From Streptomyces sp. Q6 (GTDB lineage Bacteria; Actinomycetota; Actinomycetes; Streptomycetales; Streptomycetaceae), in assembly GCF_036967205.1 (NCBI RefSeq), contig NZ_CP146022.1, positions 8,308,001 to 8,372,000 of the forward strand: DNA of 64,000 bases, in the 5' to 3' direction. This document shows, piece by piece, positions 51,125 to 60,572 of this stretch. A program made the position numbers and the translations under genes. The notes below the pieces were generated by a model. The model searched no databases, was not told the DNA's origin, and saw nothing but the letters and a program-made list of their open reading frames with translations. The first letter of the stretch is position 1. Each line of letters opens with the position of its first letter.

Positions 51125-52332
51125 GAGGCGGTGGCCTCTTCGGTGGCCTCTCCGGCGGCGGCCGTCGCCCAGACCCGGGCCAGGTCGGCCCGCTCGGCGT
51201 TGTGCTGACCGAGCAAGGGTGGCGGGGAGGGCGGGGCGAACGCTTCCCCGTCGAAGAGCACGCCGTTGCCCACCACGCGCAGGGCCCGCTCGGGGCGGCC
51301 GGGGTGGGGCAGTGCGCTGACGAACCCGCGGTGTTCCAGCTGGGGTTGCTCCAGTGCCTGCGGGACGGTGAGCACGCGGGCCGCGGGTACGCCGGCCGCG
51401 TTGAGATCGCGTTCCCAGTCGGCGGCCGGACGGAGCGAGAGCGCGGCGTTGAGGGCGGCGTTGAGTTCCTCGCGGTGGCCCTTGCGGCTCTCCCGTTCGG
51501 CGAAGCGCGCGTCGGTCGCCAGCTGGGGCGCGCCGACCAGGCGGCACAGCGTCTCGAACTGCCCCTGCTGGTTGGCGGCGATGTTCAGCGGGCCGTCGAG
51601 CGTACGGAAGGTCCCCGACGGGGCGGCGGTCGGGTTCTGGTCGCCGAGCGGCTGCGGCGGGACCCCGCTGACCAGGTAGTTCGACACCGCCCAGCCCATG
51701 GTCGACATCGACGCCTCCAGCATGGAGACATCGAGTCTGGTCCCCTCGCCCGTGCGCTCACGGTGCAGGAGCGCGGAGGCGATGGCGAACGCGGCCATCA
51801 GGCCGCCGGTGGTGTCGCACACCGGAAAGCCGATGCGCTGGGGGGCGCTCTCCTGGGTCCCGGTCACGCTCATCATGCCGGTCAGGCCCTGGATGATCTG
51901 GTCGTAGGCCGGTGCCTCGCTCATCGGCCCGCTGTGCCCGAAGCCGGAGATCGAGCAGTACACGAGTCGCTCGTTGAGCGCGGCCAGCCGCTCGGGGCCG
52001 AACCCCATCCGCTCCAGCACGCCCGCGCGGAAGTTCTCCAGCAGGACGTCGGCGCCGGCCAGCAGGTCCTCGAAGACCGTGCGGTCGGCGGTGTCCTTGA
52101 GGTCGAGCTCCAGCGACTTCTTGCCCGCGTTCTGGGCGAGGAAGGAGGCCCCGATGCGCTCCCGGTTCAGCGTCGCGTCGGGACCCAGGTTGCGTGCGAG
52201 ATCCCCCTGTCCCGGTCGTTCGATCTTGATCACTTCGGCGCCCAGAAGCATGAGCTGGTAGCTGCAATAGGGTCCGGCCAGCACATTCGTCAGGTCCAGA
52301 ACGCGTATGCCGTCCAGTGGTCGTCCGTGCAT
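51121..52332 (-). CDS. CaiB/BaiF family III CoA-transferase
   Basis: 403-residue CoA-transferase. Opens with LDGIRVLDLTNVLAGPYC and GAEVIKIERPGQGD; the catalytic Asp is D173 in FPVCDTTGG. Transfers CoA between an acyl-CoA and a free carboxylic acid. With the downstream lyase it could activate and split a tertiary hydroxy-diacid. AAGGAG ribosome site. Follows the IclR gene by 38 bp. Confidence 0.93.
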   Translation of the reverse strand: MHGRPLDGIRVLDLTNVLAGPYCSYQLMLLGAEVIKIERPGQGDLARNLGPDATLNRERIGASFLAQNAGKKSLELDLKDTADRTVFEDLLAGADVLLENFRAGVLERMGFGPERLAALNERLVYCSISGFGHSGPMSEAPAYDQIIQGLTGMMSVTGTQESAPQRIGFPVCDTTGGLMAAFAIASALLHRERTGEGTRLDVSMLEASMSTMGWAVSNYLVSGVPPQPLGDQNPTAAPSGTFRTLDGPLNIAANQQGQFETLCRLVGAPQLATDARFAERESRKGHREELNAALNAALSLRPAADWERDLNAAGVPAARVLTVPQALEQPQLEHRGFVSALPHPGRPERALRVVGNGVLFDGEAFAPPSPPPLLGQHNAERADLARVWATAAAGEATEEATAS

Positions 52333-52370
52333 GAACGTCTCCTTCCGGGCGCCGTTGCGGCGCGCGTGGG

Positions 52371-53138
52371 TTAGGTGCGCGGCCCCAGGGGGTGCGCGAA
52401 TCCCTGGGAGGCGATCCGCGCCGCGACCTCGATGAGGTCCTGTGCGAACTCCTTGATCGCCGACTCCGGGATGCGGGCGCTGGGGCCGCTGAGCGACAGA
52501 GAGGCGACGACCACACCGGACTGCGAGCGGATGGGCACGGCGACGGCGGTGAGGCCGATGTCGCGTTCGCCGTGGCTGGCGGCGAACCCGTGCTCGGTGG
52601 CCTCGTCGGCCCACAGCCGCAGTTGCTCCGCGTGCGCCACGCCGTGCGGCGAGGCGGCCGCGACGCGCTGCAACAGCCCGTCGGTGGCACCGATGAGCAG
52701 CACCTTCGACGAGGCGCCCGCCCACAGCGGCAGTTCGTCGCCGACCCGCACGACGTGACGCAGCGGTTGCGGACTCTCCTGCTGAGCGACGCACACCCGG
52801 TGGATGTCGCGCCGGATCATCAGGTTCGCCGTCTCGCCGCGCCGGTCCGACAGCTCACGCAGCAGCTTCTGGGTGTCGGCGGGCAACTCCCACCTGGTGT
52901 GGGCCAGATGGGCCCAGCGCCACAGGCCCGGTCCGGCGGTGTAGCCGCCGGGCGCCGCCCAGAGCAGTCCGTACTGCTCCAGGGTCTGCACCAGGCGGAC
53001 CACCGTGGTCTTGGGCAGGCCGGTGGCCTCGACCATGTCCCGCAGCGGGACCGTGGGCTGATCTTCAGTCAGCAGCGACAGGATGTCCAGAGCGCGCCGC
53101 ACACTGCGTACCCCGCCCTGTCCTTGCTCCGCGTCCAT
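52371..53138 (-). CDS. IclR-family transcriptional regulator
   Basis: 255-residue regulator. Winged HTH at residues 10-75 (RSVRRALDILSLLTEDQPTVPLRDMVEATGLPKTTVVRLVQTLEQYGLL). The C-terminal effector domain has WAGASSKVLL and RDIGLTAVAVPI, the small-molecule pocket region. It is divergent from the aldehyde dehydrogenase and upstream of the CoA-transferase, so it probably controls both arms, perhaps from the AAACCA/TGGTTT palindrome at 53314. Confidence 0.93.
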   Translation of the reverse strand: MDAEQGQGGVRSVRRALDILSLLTEDQPTVPLRDMVEATGLPKTTVVRLVQTLEQYGLLWAAPGGYTAGPGLWRWAHLAHTRWELPADTQKLLRELSDRRGETANLMIRRDIHRVCVAQQESPQPLRHVVRVGDELPLWAGASSKVLLIGATDGLLQRVAAASPHGVAHAEQLRLWADEATEHGFAASHGERDIGLTAVAVPIRSQSGVVVASLSLSGPSARIPESAIKEFAQDLIEVAARIASQGFAHPLGPRT

Positions 53139-53313
53139 GTCTCCTCCGTACGTCAGTGGCTACCGCCTTCCGAGCGGCGGCAGCTCTGGTGCGCCAGCTT
53201 CCAACAGCGCCGCTCCCGGGGGAAATCGCTGTTCCGAACTTCCTTGCGCCGACCTATTGCCACGGCCTCTCGGCGCCCGTACGTTACACGCCAGTCCACA
53301 GAGCAGTCCACGG

Positions 53314-53330
53314 AAACCACTAGATGGTTT
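53314..53330. promoter_or_regulatory. Candidate IclR operator
   Basis: AAACCA-N5-TGGTTT inverted repeat 15 bp before the aldehyde dehydrogenase start, in an otherwise GC-rich divergent region. Two direct copies of CAGTCCAC lie just upstream (53292 and 53304). The size suits IclR-family sites. Confidence 0.5.
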
Positions 53331-53344
53331 TTTCTGGAGATGTG

Positions 53345-54847
53345 ATGCTGCAAGACCTCCTCAAGGCAGCCGACTCGGCCGATGTCGTCGACGCTCTGCC
53401 TCTCATCGCCGGAACCTGGGGCGGTGAAGGCCCGGCGCTGGAACGCACCGGCCCCTACCTCAGACGCCTCGTCAGCCGGGCGCCCACCGCCACGCCCGCC
53501 GACATCGCGAAGGCCCTGCACCACAGCCACCGGTTCGCCGACCAGGTCGCCTCGCTGGCACCCGCCGCGCGCGCCGACATCCTGCAAGCCGCCTCCCACA
53601 CGGCGACCGCGCACCGCGACCGGCTCGCCCGGCTGCTCGCCCTGGAACTCGGCAAGCCGCTCAAGGACAGCCGCACCGAGATCGACCGGGTCGCCTCCAC
53701 CTTCGCCGTCTGCGCCGCGGAGGCCCGCCGGATCGACGGCGAGAACCTCCCGGTCGCGGGCTGGGACACCGGCATCGGCAACACCGCCCTGACCTACCGG
53801 GCCCCGGCCGGCGTCGCGTTGGCCATCACCCCGTTCAACGCACCGGCCAACCTGCTCGCCCACAAACTGGGCGCCTCCTTCGCCGCGGGCAACACCACCC
53901 TCGTCAAAGCCCCACCGCAGGCCCCTGCGATCTCCACCGCGATCGTGGCGCTGCTGCTGGAGAGCGGCATGCCCGACCAGGCCGTGCAACTCCTGCACGG
54001 CGGCGGGGACATCGGCGCGGCCCTGTGCGCGGCCCAGGAGGTGAGCGTCATCAGCTTCACCGGCAGCGCCACCACCGGCGCCGCCGTGGCCCGCGCCGCC
54101 GGAGCCAAACGCCTCGCCCTCGAACTCGGCGGCAACGCCGCCACCCTCGTCTGCGACGACGCCGACATCGAGACGGCCGCCGTCCTGTGCGCCAGGAACG
54201 GCTACAGCAACAGCGGCCAGAGCTGCATCTCCGTCCAGCGCGTCTACGTCCACCGCAGCCGCTTCGACACCTTCCTCGACGCCTTCACCGCCGCGGTCGA
54301 CGCCCTGGTCGTCGGCGACCCGCTGCACGAGGACACCGACATCGGATCGATGGTCGACGAGGACGCCGCCGAACGCGTCGTGCGGTGGTCCGAGGAAGCC
54401 GCCGCACTCGGCGCGACCGTGGTGCGCGGCGGCACCCGCGACGGCGCCACCGCCGCCCCCACCATCATCGCCGCGCCGCCCGCCCACGCCTCCGTCGTCG
54501 TCCACGAAGTGTTCGGCGCCCTGGTCGCGGTCATTCCCTACGACGACTTCGACACCGTCCTGGACGCCTGCAACGCCAGCCGCTACGGACTCCAGGCCGG
54601 CCTGTTCACCCACGACGTGCGCCGGATCCTCACCGCCTGGCGGCGCCTCCAGGTCGGCGCCCTCATCGTCAACGGATCCTCCAACTACCGCCTGGACCAC
54701 GTCCCGTTCGGCGGGGTCAAGGACTCCGGCTTCGGCCGCGAGGCACCCCGCTGGCTCATCGACGACTACACCGTCGTCAAGACCCTCATGCTGCGCGGCC
54801 TGTCCGTCTGGGGCGAGCTCCGCGAACTGCCCAAGGAGACCTCGTGA
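53345..54847 (+). CDS. NAD(P)-dependent aldehyde dehydrogenase
   Basis: 500-residue ALDH superfamily enzyme. ITPFNAPANLLAHKLG, SFTGSATTG (cofactor), E260 in LELGGN, C294 in NSGQSC and the C-terminal PFGGVKDSGFGRE are all present. Probably oxidises the aldehyde made by the adjacent ThDP enzyme, as the genes overlap (GTGA). GGAG ribosome site 7 bp before ATG 53345. First gene of a seven-reading-frame IclR-controlled unit. Confidence 0.93.
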   Translation: MLQDLLKAADSADVVDALPLIAGTWGGEGPALERTGPYLRRLVSRAPTATPADIAKALHHSHRFADQVASLAPAARADILQAASHTATAHRDRLARLLALELGKPLKDSRTEIDRVASTFAVCAAEARRIDGENLPVAGWDTGIGNTALTYRAPAGVALAITPFNAPANLLAHKLGASFAAGNTTLVKAPPQAPAISTAIVALLLESGMPDQAVQLLHGGGDIGAALCAAQEVSVISFTGSATTGAAVARAAGAKRLALELGGNAATLVCDDADIETAAVLCARNGYSNSGQSCISVQRVYVHRSRFDTFLDAFTAAVDALVVGDPLHEDTDIGSMVDEDAAERVVRWSEEAAALGATVVRGGTRDGATAAPTIIAAPPAHASVVVHEVFGALVAVIPYDDFDTVLDACNASRYGLQAGLFTHDVRRILTAWRRLQVGALIVNGSSNYRLDHVPFGGVKDSGFGREAPRWLIDDYTVVKTLMLRGLSVWGELRELPKETS

Positions 54848-56595
54848 GCACCGTCACCGCGGCCGAAGCCCTCGTCGCCCAACTCGAGTCCTACGGTGTC
54901 GAGTACGTCTTCGGCACCTGCGGCCACACCAACATCGCCCTCCTGGACGCCCTCGGCCCCAGCAGCGTCGAGTTCGTCATCGCCCGCCACGAACAGGCAG
55001 CCGCCCACGCCGCGGACGGATACGCCCGCGCCACCGGCCGCCCCGGCGTCCTGCTCACCCACGTCGGCCCCGGCATGATGAACGCCGTCACCGGCGTCGC
55101 CACCGCCGCCCTCGACTCCGTCCCCCTGGTCGTCATCACCGGCGACGTCCCCTCCTACTACTACGGCCGCCACCCGCACCAGGAGGTCAACCTCCACGCG
55201 GACGCCGACCAGACCGCCATCTACCAGCCGTTCTGCAAGCGCACCTGGCAGGTCCAACGGGTCCAGGACCTGCCCAGGGTCACCGAGCGCGCCTTCTGGA
55301 CCGCCACCAGCGGCCGGCCCGGCGCCGTGCTCGTCAACATCCCCATGGACCTGTTCAACCGCCCGGTCGCCCCCTACGACGGCGGCCACCCGCTGCCCGG
55401 CCACCTCGGCACCACCGCCCTCGACGAGGCCACCGCCGACAAGATCGCCGAGGCCCTGCTGCACGCCGAGCGCCCTCTCCTCTACTTCGGCGGCGGACTG
55501 CGCGGCCCCCGCGCCCGCACCGCGCTCCTCGACCTCGCCGAGCACCTCGACATCCCCCTGGCCCACTCGCTGATGGGCAAGGGGGCCGTCGCCGACCAGC
55601 ACCCGCTGCTCCTCGGAATGCCGGGCTTCTGGGGCCTGGACACCACCCATGAGCACACCAAGGGCGCCGACATCGTCCTCGCGCTGGCCACCCGCTTCGC
55701 CGAGACCGACGCCAGTTCCTGGGACAGCGTCCACACCTGGAACTTCCCGCCGAGCAAGCTGATCCAGATCGACATCGACCCCGCCGAGATCGGCCGCAAC
55801 TATCCGGTCCACATCGGCGCCGTCGCCGACGTCACCCTCGCCCTGGAGGCGATCGGCGCCGCCGTCCACGCGCGTCGGGCGACCCCCGTGACCCGCCCGG
55901 GACTGCGCGAGACCATCGCCGCCGCCCGGCGCGGTGTGTTCGACGCCGCCACCGAAGCCGGCCGCAGCGACACCTTCCCGCTGCGCCCCCAGCGCATCCT
56001 CACCGACCTGCGCGAGACGCTCCCCGACAGCGCCGTGCTCGTCACCGACGTCGGCTGGAACAAGAACGGCGTCGCCCAGTGCTACGAACTGCCCGAGCAG
56101 GGCCGCTTCATCACCCCCGGTGGCGCCTCGACGATGGGCTTCGGACCCGCCGCGGCCGTCGGCGTACAGATCGCCCAGCCCGACAAGGTCGTCGTCGCCC
56201 TGATCGGCGACGGCGGCATGAGCGCCCAACTGCCCGCCGTCCCCATGGCCGTCGAACAGGGCGCACCCGTCATCTTCGTCGTCATGAACAACCGGGCCCA
56301 CGGCACCATCGCCGACCTGCAAGCCTCCTCGTTCGGCCGCTCCTACGGGTGCGAGTTCACCGACGCCGAAGGGAACTCCTACAGCCCCGACTTCGCCCGG
56401 TACGGGCAGGCCTGCGGTGCCGACGGCTACGCCGTGGGGACCCCCGCGGAACTGCGCAAGGCACTCGAGAACGCCATCGAGCGCCGCCGCCCGGCCGTCC
56501 TCGACGTGCCGATGGTCAACGAGCCGGTCCCCACCCCCGGCCACTGGAACATCAAGGACATCTACGCCGGGCGCTTCCCGGCCGACGCGGTCTGA
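54844..56595 (+). CDS. Thiamine-diphosphate-dependent enzyme (acetolactate-synthase/decarboxylase superfamily)
   Basis: 583-residue ThDP enzyme with the three usual domains. Cofactor-activating Glu E50 (IARHEQAAA), central domain about 195-340, and ThDP-binding GDGG (455-458) with NN 482-483. The sequence around HPHQEVNLHADADQ is not that of biosynthetic acetolactate synthase, and no small subunit is present. Most likely a catabolic 2-oxoacid decarboxylase or lyase giving an aldehyde for the ALDH. Exact substrate unknown. Confidence 0.88.
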   Translation: MSTVTAAEALVAQLESYGVEYVFGTCGHTNIALLDALGPSSVEFVIARHEQAAAHAADGYARATGRPGVLLTHVGPGMMNAVTGVATAALDSVPLVVITGDVPSYYYGRHPHQEVNLHADADQTAIYQPFCKRTWQVQRVQDLPRVTERAFWTATSGRPGAVLVNIPMDLFNRPVAPYDGGHPLPGHLGTTALDEATADKIAEALLHAERPLLYFGGGLRGPRARTALLDLAEHLDIPLAHSLMGKGAVADQHPLLLGMPGFWGLDTTHEHTKGADIVLALATRFAETDASSWDSVHTWNFPPSKLIQIDIDPAEIGRNYPVHIGAVADVTLALEAIGAAVHARRATPVTRPGLRETIAAARRGVFDAATEAGRSDTFPLRPQRILTDLRETLPDSAVLVTDVGWNKNGVAQCYELPEQGRFITPGGASTMGFGPAAAVGVQIAQPDKVVVALIGDGGMSAQLPAVPMAVEQGAPVIFVVMNNRAHGTIADLQASSFGRSYGCEFTDAEGNSYSPDFARYGQACGADGYAVGTPAELRKALENAIERRRPAVLDVPMVNEPVPTPGHWNIKDIYAGRFPADAV

Positions 56596-56705
56596 ACCGC
56601 ACCCCGCGCTCGCGCGTCCCCGCCGCCCGCCCACGCGGCCGCCGGGGGAACGAGTCGCCTCCCCCCACTCCCGTCCAGCCCTCCGCCTAGCCATGAGGTG
56701 ACCGC

Positions 56706-57866
56706 ATGAACCGCCCCGCCCGCCCGCTCGCACCACGTCCCCTGCTCGTCGGCGCCCTCGTCCTCGGGGCGGCGGTGACCGCGTGCAGCGCCCCCGGCGA
56801 CTCCGCCGAGAAGGCCGGGTCCGACTCGGGCCCCATCAAGATCGCCATTGTCGACGCGCGCAGCGGCCAGCTCTCCTCGCTTGGGGACTGGGAGTACAAG
56901 GGCGCCAAGCTCGCCATCGACGAGTGGAACAAGAAGGGCGGCATCGACGGCCGCACGATCCAGATGAAGTCGTTCGACGACCAGGGCGACCCCACCACCG
57001 GCACCAATCTGGCCCGCAAGATAGCCAGCGAGAAGTACATCGCCATGATCGGCACCGCGGAGAGCGCCGTCACCATCGCCATGGCCCCCGTGCTCAAGCA
57101 GTCGGAGATCCCCAACATCACCTCCGGTCAGGCCGACGCCCTCGTCGCGCAGAAGAGCCCGTTCCTGTTCCTGAACGGGCCCACCAGCACCACGTACGAC
57201 AGCACCCTCGCCAAGTTCCTGGTCGAGGACCAGGGCTTCAAGAAGATCGCGATGATCAGCAACAACGGCTCCTTCGGCAAGGGCGAGCACGACGCCTTCG
57301 CCAAGGCCGCCGGGGAACTCGGTGTCACCCCCGTCTCCGACCAGGTCGTCACCACCGACCAGAAGGACTTCAGCGCCGCGCTCACCAAGATCCGTGCCGC
57401 GAAGCCGGAGGTCGTCTTCATCGGCTCCGAAGAGGTCGAGGCCGGCCTCATCGTGAAGCAGGCCCGCGACCTGGGCATCGACGCCCCCTTCGCCGGCGCG
57501 GCCCCGCAGGGCACCCCGGTGTTCATCGAGACCGCGGGCAAGAAGGCCGTCGAGGGCACCTTCGTCAGCTCCCCCTACCTGAGCAACGAGATCAGCCCCG
57601 CCGCCCAGAAGTTCGCGGCCGCCTACAAGGCCGCGTACGGCGAGGAGGCCGAACTCCACGGCGCCAAGGCCTACGACGGCACCAACATCGTGCTCACCGC
57701 GCTGAAGAACAGCAAGGTCGCCACGGGCAAGAAGCTCGCCGACGCGATCCGCGCCACCCGGTACGAAGGCCTGCTGGGCGACTTCGAGTTCGGCGAGGAC
57801 GGCGTCGGCATCACCAAGACCACCATCGGTGTCATCCGCGACGGCAAGCTCGTCGAACACAAGTGA
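56706..57866 (+). CDS. Liv-type ABC transporter substrate-binding lipoprotein
   Basis: 386-residue lipoprotein with lipobox VTAC (C27). The mature part is a periplasmic-binding type I fold: IKIAIVDARSGQLSSLGDWEYKGAKLAIDEWN, FDDQGDPTTGTNLARK, IGTAESAVTIAMAPVLK. This family binds amino acids, amides, organic and aromatic acids. GAGGTGA ribosome site. The first gene of the transporter set; 111 bp after the ThDP gene. Confidence 0.92.
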   Translation: MNRPARPLAPRPLLVGALVLGAAVTACSAPGDSAEKAGSDSGPIKIAIVDARSGQLSSLGDWEYKGAKLAIDEWNKKGGIDGRTIQMKSFDDQGDPTTGTNLARKIASEKYIAMIGTAESAVTIAMAPVLKQSEIPNITSGQADALVAQKSPFLFLNGPTSTTYDSTLAKFLVEDQGFKKIAMISNNGSFGKGEHDAFAKAAGELGVTPVSDQVVTTDQKDFSAALTKIRAAKPEVVFIGSEEVEAGLIVKQARDLGIDAPFAGAAPQGTPVFIETAGKKAVEGTFVSSPYLSNEISPAAQKFAAAYKAAYGEEAELHGAKAYDGTNIVLTALKNSKVATGKKLADAIRATRYEGLLGDFEFGEDGVGITKTTIGVIRDGKLVEHK

Positions 57867-57873
57867 GGCCGCT

Positions 57874-58743
57874 GTGCAGGACACCTTTCAGACCCTCGTC
57901 AGCGGACTCAGCCTCGGCGCCGTCTACGCCCTCGTGGCCATGGGCTTCTCGCTCGTCTACCGCACCATGGGGCTGGTCAACTTCGCCCACGCCGACATCG
58001 CGATGATCGGCGCGTACGCCGCCTCCACCTTCTACCTCACCTCCGAGCTGCCCTTCGCCGTCGCGATGATCGTGGCCATCCTCGTCACCGGCGCCATCGG
58101 CCTCGTCATCGAACGGGTCCTGCGGCCCCTGGAGAACAAGGACTTCGACCTGATGCTGATCGGCACGATCGGCTTCGGGATCGTCCTCCAGGCCGTCGCG
58201 ATCCTCATCTGGGGCACCACCGGCCGCGCCGTCCCCTCACCACTGGCCTCCGCACCCCTGGACGTCTTCGGCATCCGCATCCGCACCTACGACCTGCTCG
58301 TCATGGGCGTGGCCGCGCTCGCCGTCGTCGCCCTCGGCTTCTTCCTGTCCCGCACCAAGCGCGGCGCCGCCATGCAGGCCGTCGCCATGGATCACGAGGC
58401 CGCCACCGCCGTCGGCATCGACGTGGGCCGCAGCAACGCCCTCGCCTTCGCCATCGGAGCGGGCCTCGCCGCACTCGCCGGCGGCCTGGTCGGCCCCATG
58501 CTCTACGTGGACGCCTCCCTCGGCGGCGCCCTCGGCATCAAGGGCTTCGCCGCCGCGATGCTCGGCGGGTTCGGCTCCATCAACGGCGCCGTCGTCGGCG
58601 GTATCGCGATCGGCGTCCTCGACTCCTACGCCGCAGGCCACTTCCAGGGCTACTCGGTCCTCGTGACGTTCCTGGTGTTCACCGTGGCGATCATGATCCG
58701 GCCCACCGGCATCTTCGGCGAAAGGACGGTCAGCCGCGCATGA
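57874..58743 (+). CDS. Liv-type ABC transporter permease (LivH-like)
   Basis: 289-residue membrane protein with about eight helices. LSLGAVYALVAMGFSLVYRTMGLVNFAHADI and AVAMDHEAATAVGIDV are hallmark LivH segments. GTG 57874 with GAGG 5 bp upstream; longer frames overlap the lipoprotein gene. The stop overlaps the next start (ATGA). Confidence 0.92.
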   Translation: MQDTFQTLVSGLSLGAVYALVAMGFSLVYRTMGLVNFAHADIAMIGAYAASTFYLTSELPFAVAMIVAILVTGAIGLVIERVLRPLENKDFDLMLIGTIGFGIVLQAVAILIWGTTGRAVPSPLASAPLDVFGIRIRTYDLLVMGVAALAVVALGFFLSRTKRGAAMQAVAMDHEAATAVGIDVGRSNALAFAIGAGLAALAGGLVGPMLYVDASLGGALGIKGFAAAMLGGFGSINGAVVGGIAIGVLDSYAAGHFQGYSVLVTFLVFTVAIMIRPTGIFGERTVSRA

Positions 58744-60572
58744 AGACACGACTCACCGGTCTCGCCGCGATCGTGATCGCGGCCTGGGCCCTGCCGTACG
58801 GCCTCGGCAGCTACACCATCCACGTCGTCAACATCGCCCTGATCTACGCCCTCCTGGCGATCGGCATGGGCCTGGCCATGGGCATCTCCGGCCAGATCAA
58901 CCTCGCCCAGGTCGCCTTCTTCGGCGTCGGCGCGTACGGCGTCGCCATCCTCACCACACACTCCGGCCACGGATTCTGGACAGCGGCCGTCCTCGCCCTG
59001 CTCGGCTCGGTCGCGATCGGCCTGTTCGTCGGTGTCCCCGCCCTGCGCATGCAGTCGCACTACCTGGGCATCGTCACCCTCGGACTCGCCCTCGGCTTCA
59101 TCAACTGGATCACCAACGCCCATGTCACCGGCGGCGCGGACGGCATCTCCGGCATCCCTGTACCGACTCTGCCCGGCATCGACCTGTCCAGCGAGTACCT
59201 CTACTACTACCTCGAAGCCGTCGTCTTCGCCCTCGGCCTGGTCTTCGGCCTGTTCGTCGTCCACACCGCTCTCGGCCGCCGACTGCGCGCCATGCGCGAC
59301 GACTCCCTGGCCGCGGGCGCGATGGGCGCCGAGATCCCGCTCCTGCGCATGACCGCCTTCCTGCTGGCCAGCTTCTACGGAGGACTCGCCGGAATCCTCT
59401 ACGCCGGCCTCATCCGCTACGTGGCCCCCGAGACCTTCTCCATCGGCAACATGTTCATCCTGCTCGCCATGGTCATCATCGGCGGGCGCCGCTCCCTCGT
59501 CGGCTGCGTCATCGGCGCCATCGGACTCACCCTCGTCCGCGAATGGCTCTCCGACTTCTCCACCTACGCCCAACTCGGTTACGGCGTCGTCGTGGTCCTC
59601 ATGGTCGTCTTCGCGCCCACCGGACTCGCCGGCATCCCCGCCCGCGTGCGCGACCAGTACCGGCGGCGGCGCGGCCACCGCACCACCCGTGCCGAACTGC
59701 GCCCCTTCACCCCCTACGCACCCGCGCCCACCACCACCCAGGGCGCCCTGCTGCGCATCGACGCCGTCAGCAAGTACTTCCGCGGCCTGCGGGCCCTCCA
59801 CGAGGTCTCGCTCACCGTCGACGCGGGCGAGATCCGCGGCATCGTCGGCCCCAACGGCTCCGGCAAGACCACCCTGTTCAACGTGATCAGCGGCTTCTAC
59901 CGGGCCACTTCGGGAACGGTCCACTTCGCCGGCACCGACACCACCACCGCCCGCCCCTACGCCCTCTCGCTGGCCGGCACGGCCCGCACGTTCCAGAACC
60001 TGCGCCTGTTCGGCCAGCTCACGGTCCGCGAGAACATCCTGGTGGCCCTCGACCGCTCCCGCACCCACACCATCTGGCGCTACGCCGTGTGGCAGCCGGG
60101 CGTCATCCGCCAGGAGCGCCGCCTGCGCGCCCAGGCGGACGCCGTCCTCGAACGGTACGGCCTGACCGACTTCGCCGAAGCGGCCCCCGCCTCCCTGCCG
60201 TACGGGATCCAGCGCCGTATCGAGATCGCCCGCGCCATGGCCGCAGGCCCCCGCCTCCTCCTGCTCGACGAACCGGCCGCCGGGCTCAACGGCGAAGAGG
60301 TCCAGCAGCTCGTCCGGATCGTCCGGTCCATCCGCGACAGCGGCACCACCGTCATCCTCATCGAACACAACATGGGGCTCGTCATGTCGCTGTGCGAGAA
60401 GATCACGGTCCTCTCCAGCGGACAGGTCATCGCGGAGGGAACCCCGCAGGAGGTCGTCGCCACCCCGGAAGTCATCGAGGCCTACCTGGGCGACTCCGAA
60501 CTCACCGACCTCGTACCGGATCCGCCCGCGGACACCGGGCAGCCGCGGCGCACCAAGGAGGCCACCTCGTGA
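58740..60572 (+). CDS. Fused LivM-like permease and LivG-like ATPase
   Basis: 610-residue fusion. Residues 1-300 form the second permease (IYALLAIGMGLAMGISGQINLAQVAFFGVGAYG; GLALGFINWITNAHVTGG). Residues 335-590 form the ATPase (GPNGSGKTT Walker A, SLPYGIQRRIEIARAMAAGPRLLLLDEPAAGLNGEE). The joined arrangement saves one gene compared with separate livM and livG. The signature motif reads LPYGIQR, as usual for LivG. Confidence 0.92.
   Translation: MKTRLTGLAAIVIAAWALPYGLGSYTIHVVNIALIYALLAIGMGLAMGISGQINLAQVAFFGVGAYGVAILTTHSGHGFWTAAVLALLGSVAIGLFVGVPALRMQSHYLGIVTLGLALGFINWITNAHVTGGADGISGIPVPTLPGIDLSSEYLYYYLEAVVFALGLVFGLFVVHTALGRRLRAMRDDSLAAGAMGAEIPLLRMTAFLLASFYGGLAGILYAGLIRYVAPETFSIGNMFILLAMVIIGGRRSLVGCVIGAIGLTLVREWLSDFSTYAQLGYGVVVVLMVVFAPTGLAGIPARVRDQYRRRRGHRTTRAELRPFTPYAPAPTTTQGALLRIDAVSKYFRGLRALHEVSLTVDAGEIRGIVGPNGSGKTTLFNVISGFYRATSGTVHFAGTDTTTARPYALSLAGTARTFQNLRLFGQLTVRENILVALDRSRTHTIWRYAVWQPGVIRQERRLRAQADAVLERYGLTDFAEAAPASLPYGIQRRIEIARAMAAGPRLLLLDEPAAGLNGEEVQQLVRIVRSIRDSGTTVILIEHNMGLVMSLCEKITVLSSGQVIAEGTPQEVVATPEVIEAYLGDSELTDLVPDPPADTGQPRRTKEATS

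Noticed and set aside
53153-54700. 515-codon minus-strand frame opposite the aldehyde dehydrogenase gene
   Set aside because: Gly/Val/Asp-rich antisense artefact; the plus-strand ALDH has full catalytic motifs.
51121-56595. Oxalate degradation (CaiB formyl-CoA transferase plus ThDP oxalyl-CoA decarboxylase)
   Set aside because: The ThDP enzyme is linked to ALDH, not to the CoA-transferase, lacks sequence resemblance to Oxc in its central region, and the lyase partner does not fit oxalate.
54766-56736. 656-codon minus-strand frame opposite the ThDP gene
   Set aside because: Same kind of antisense artefact, with no motif.
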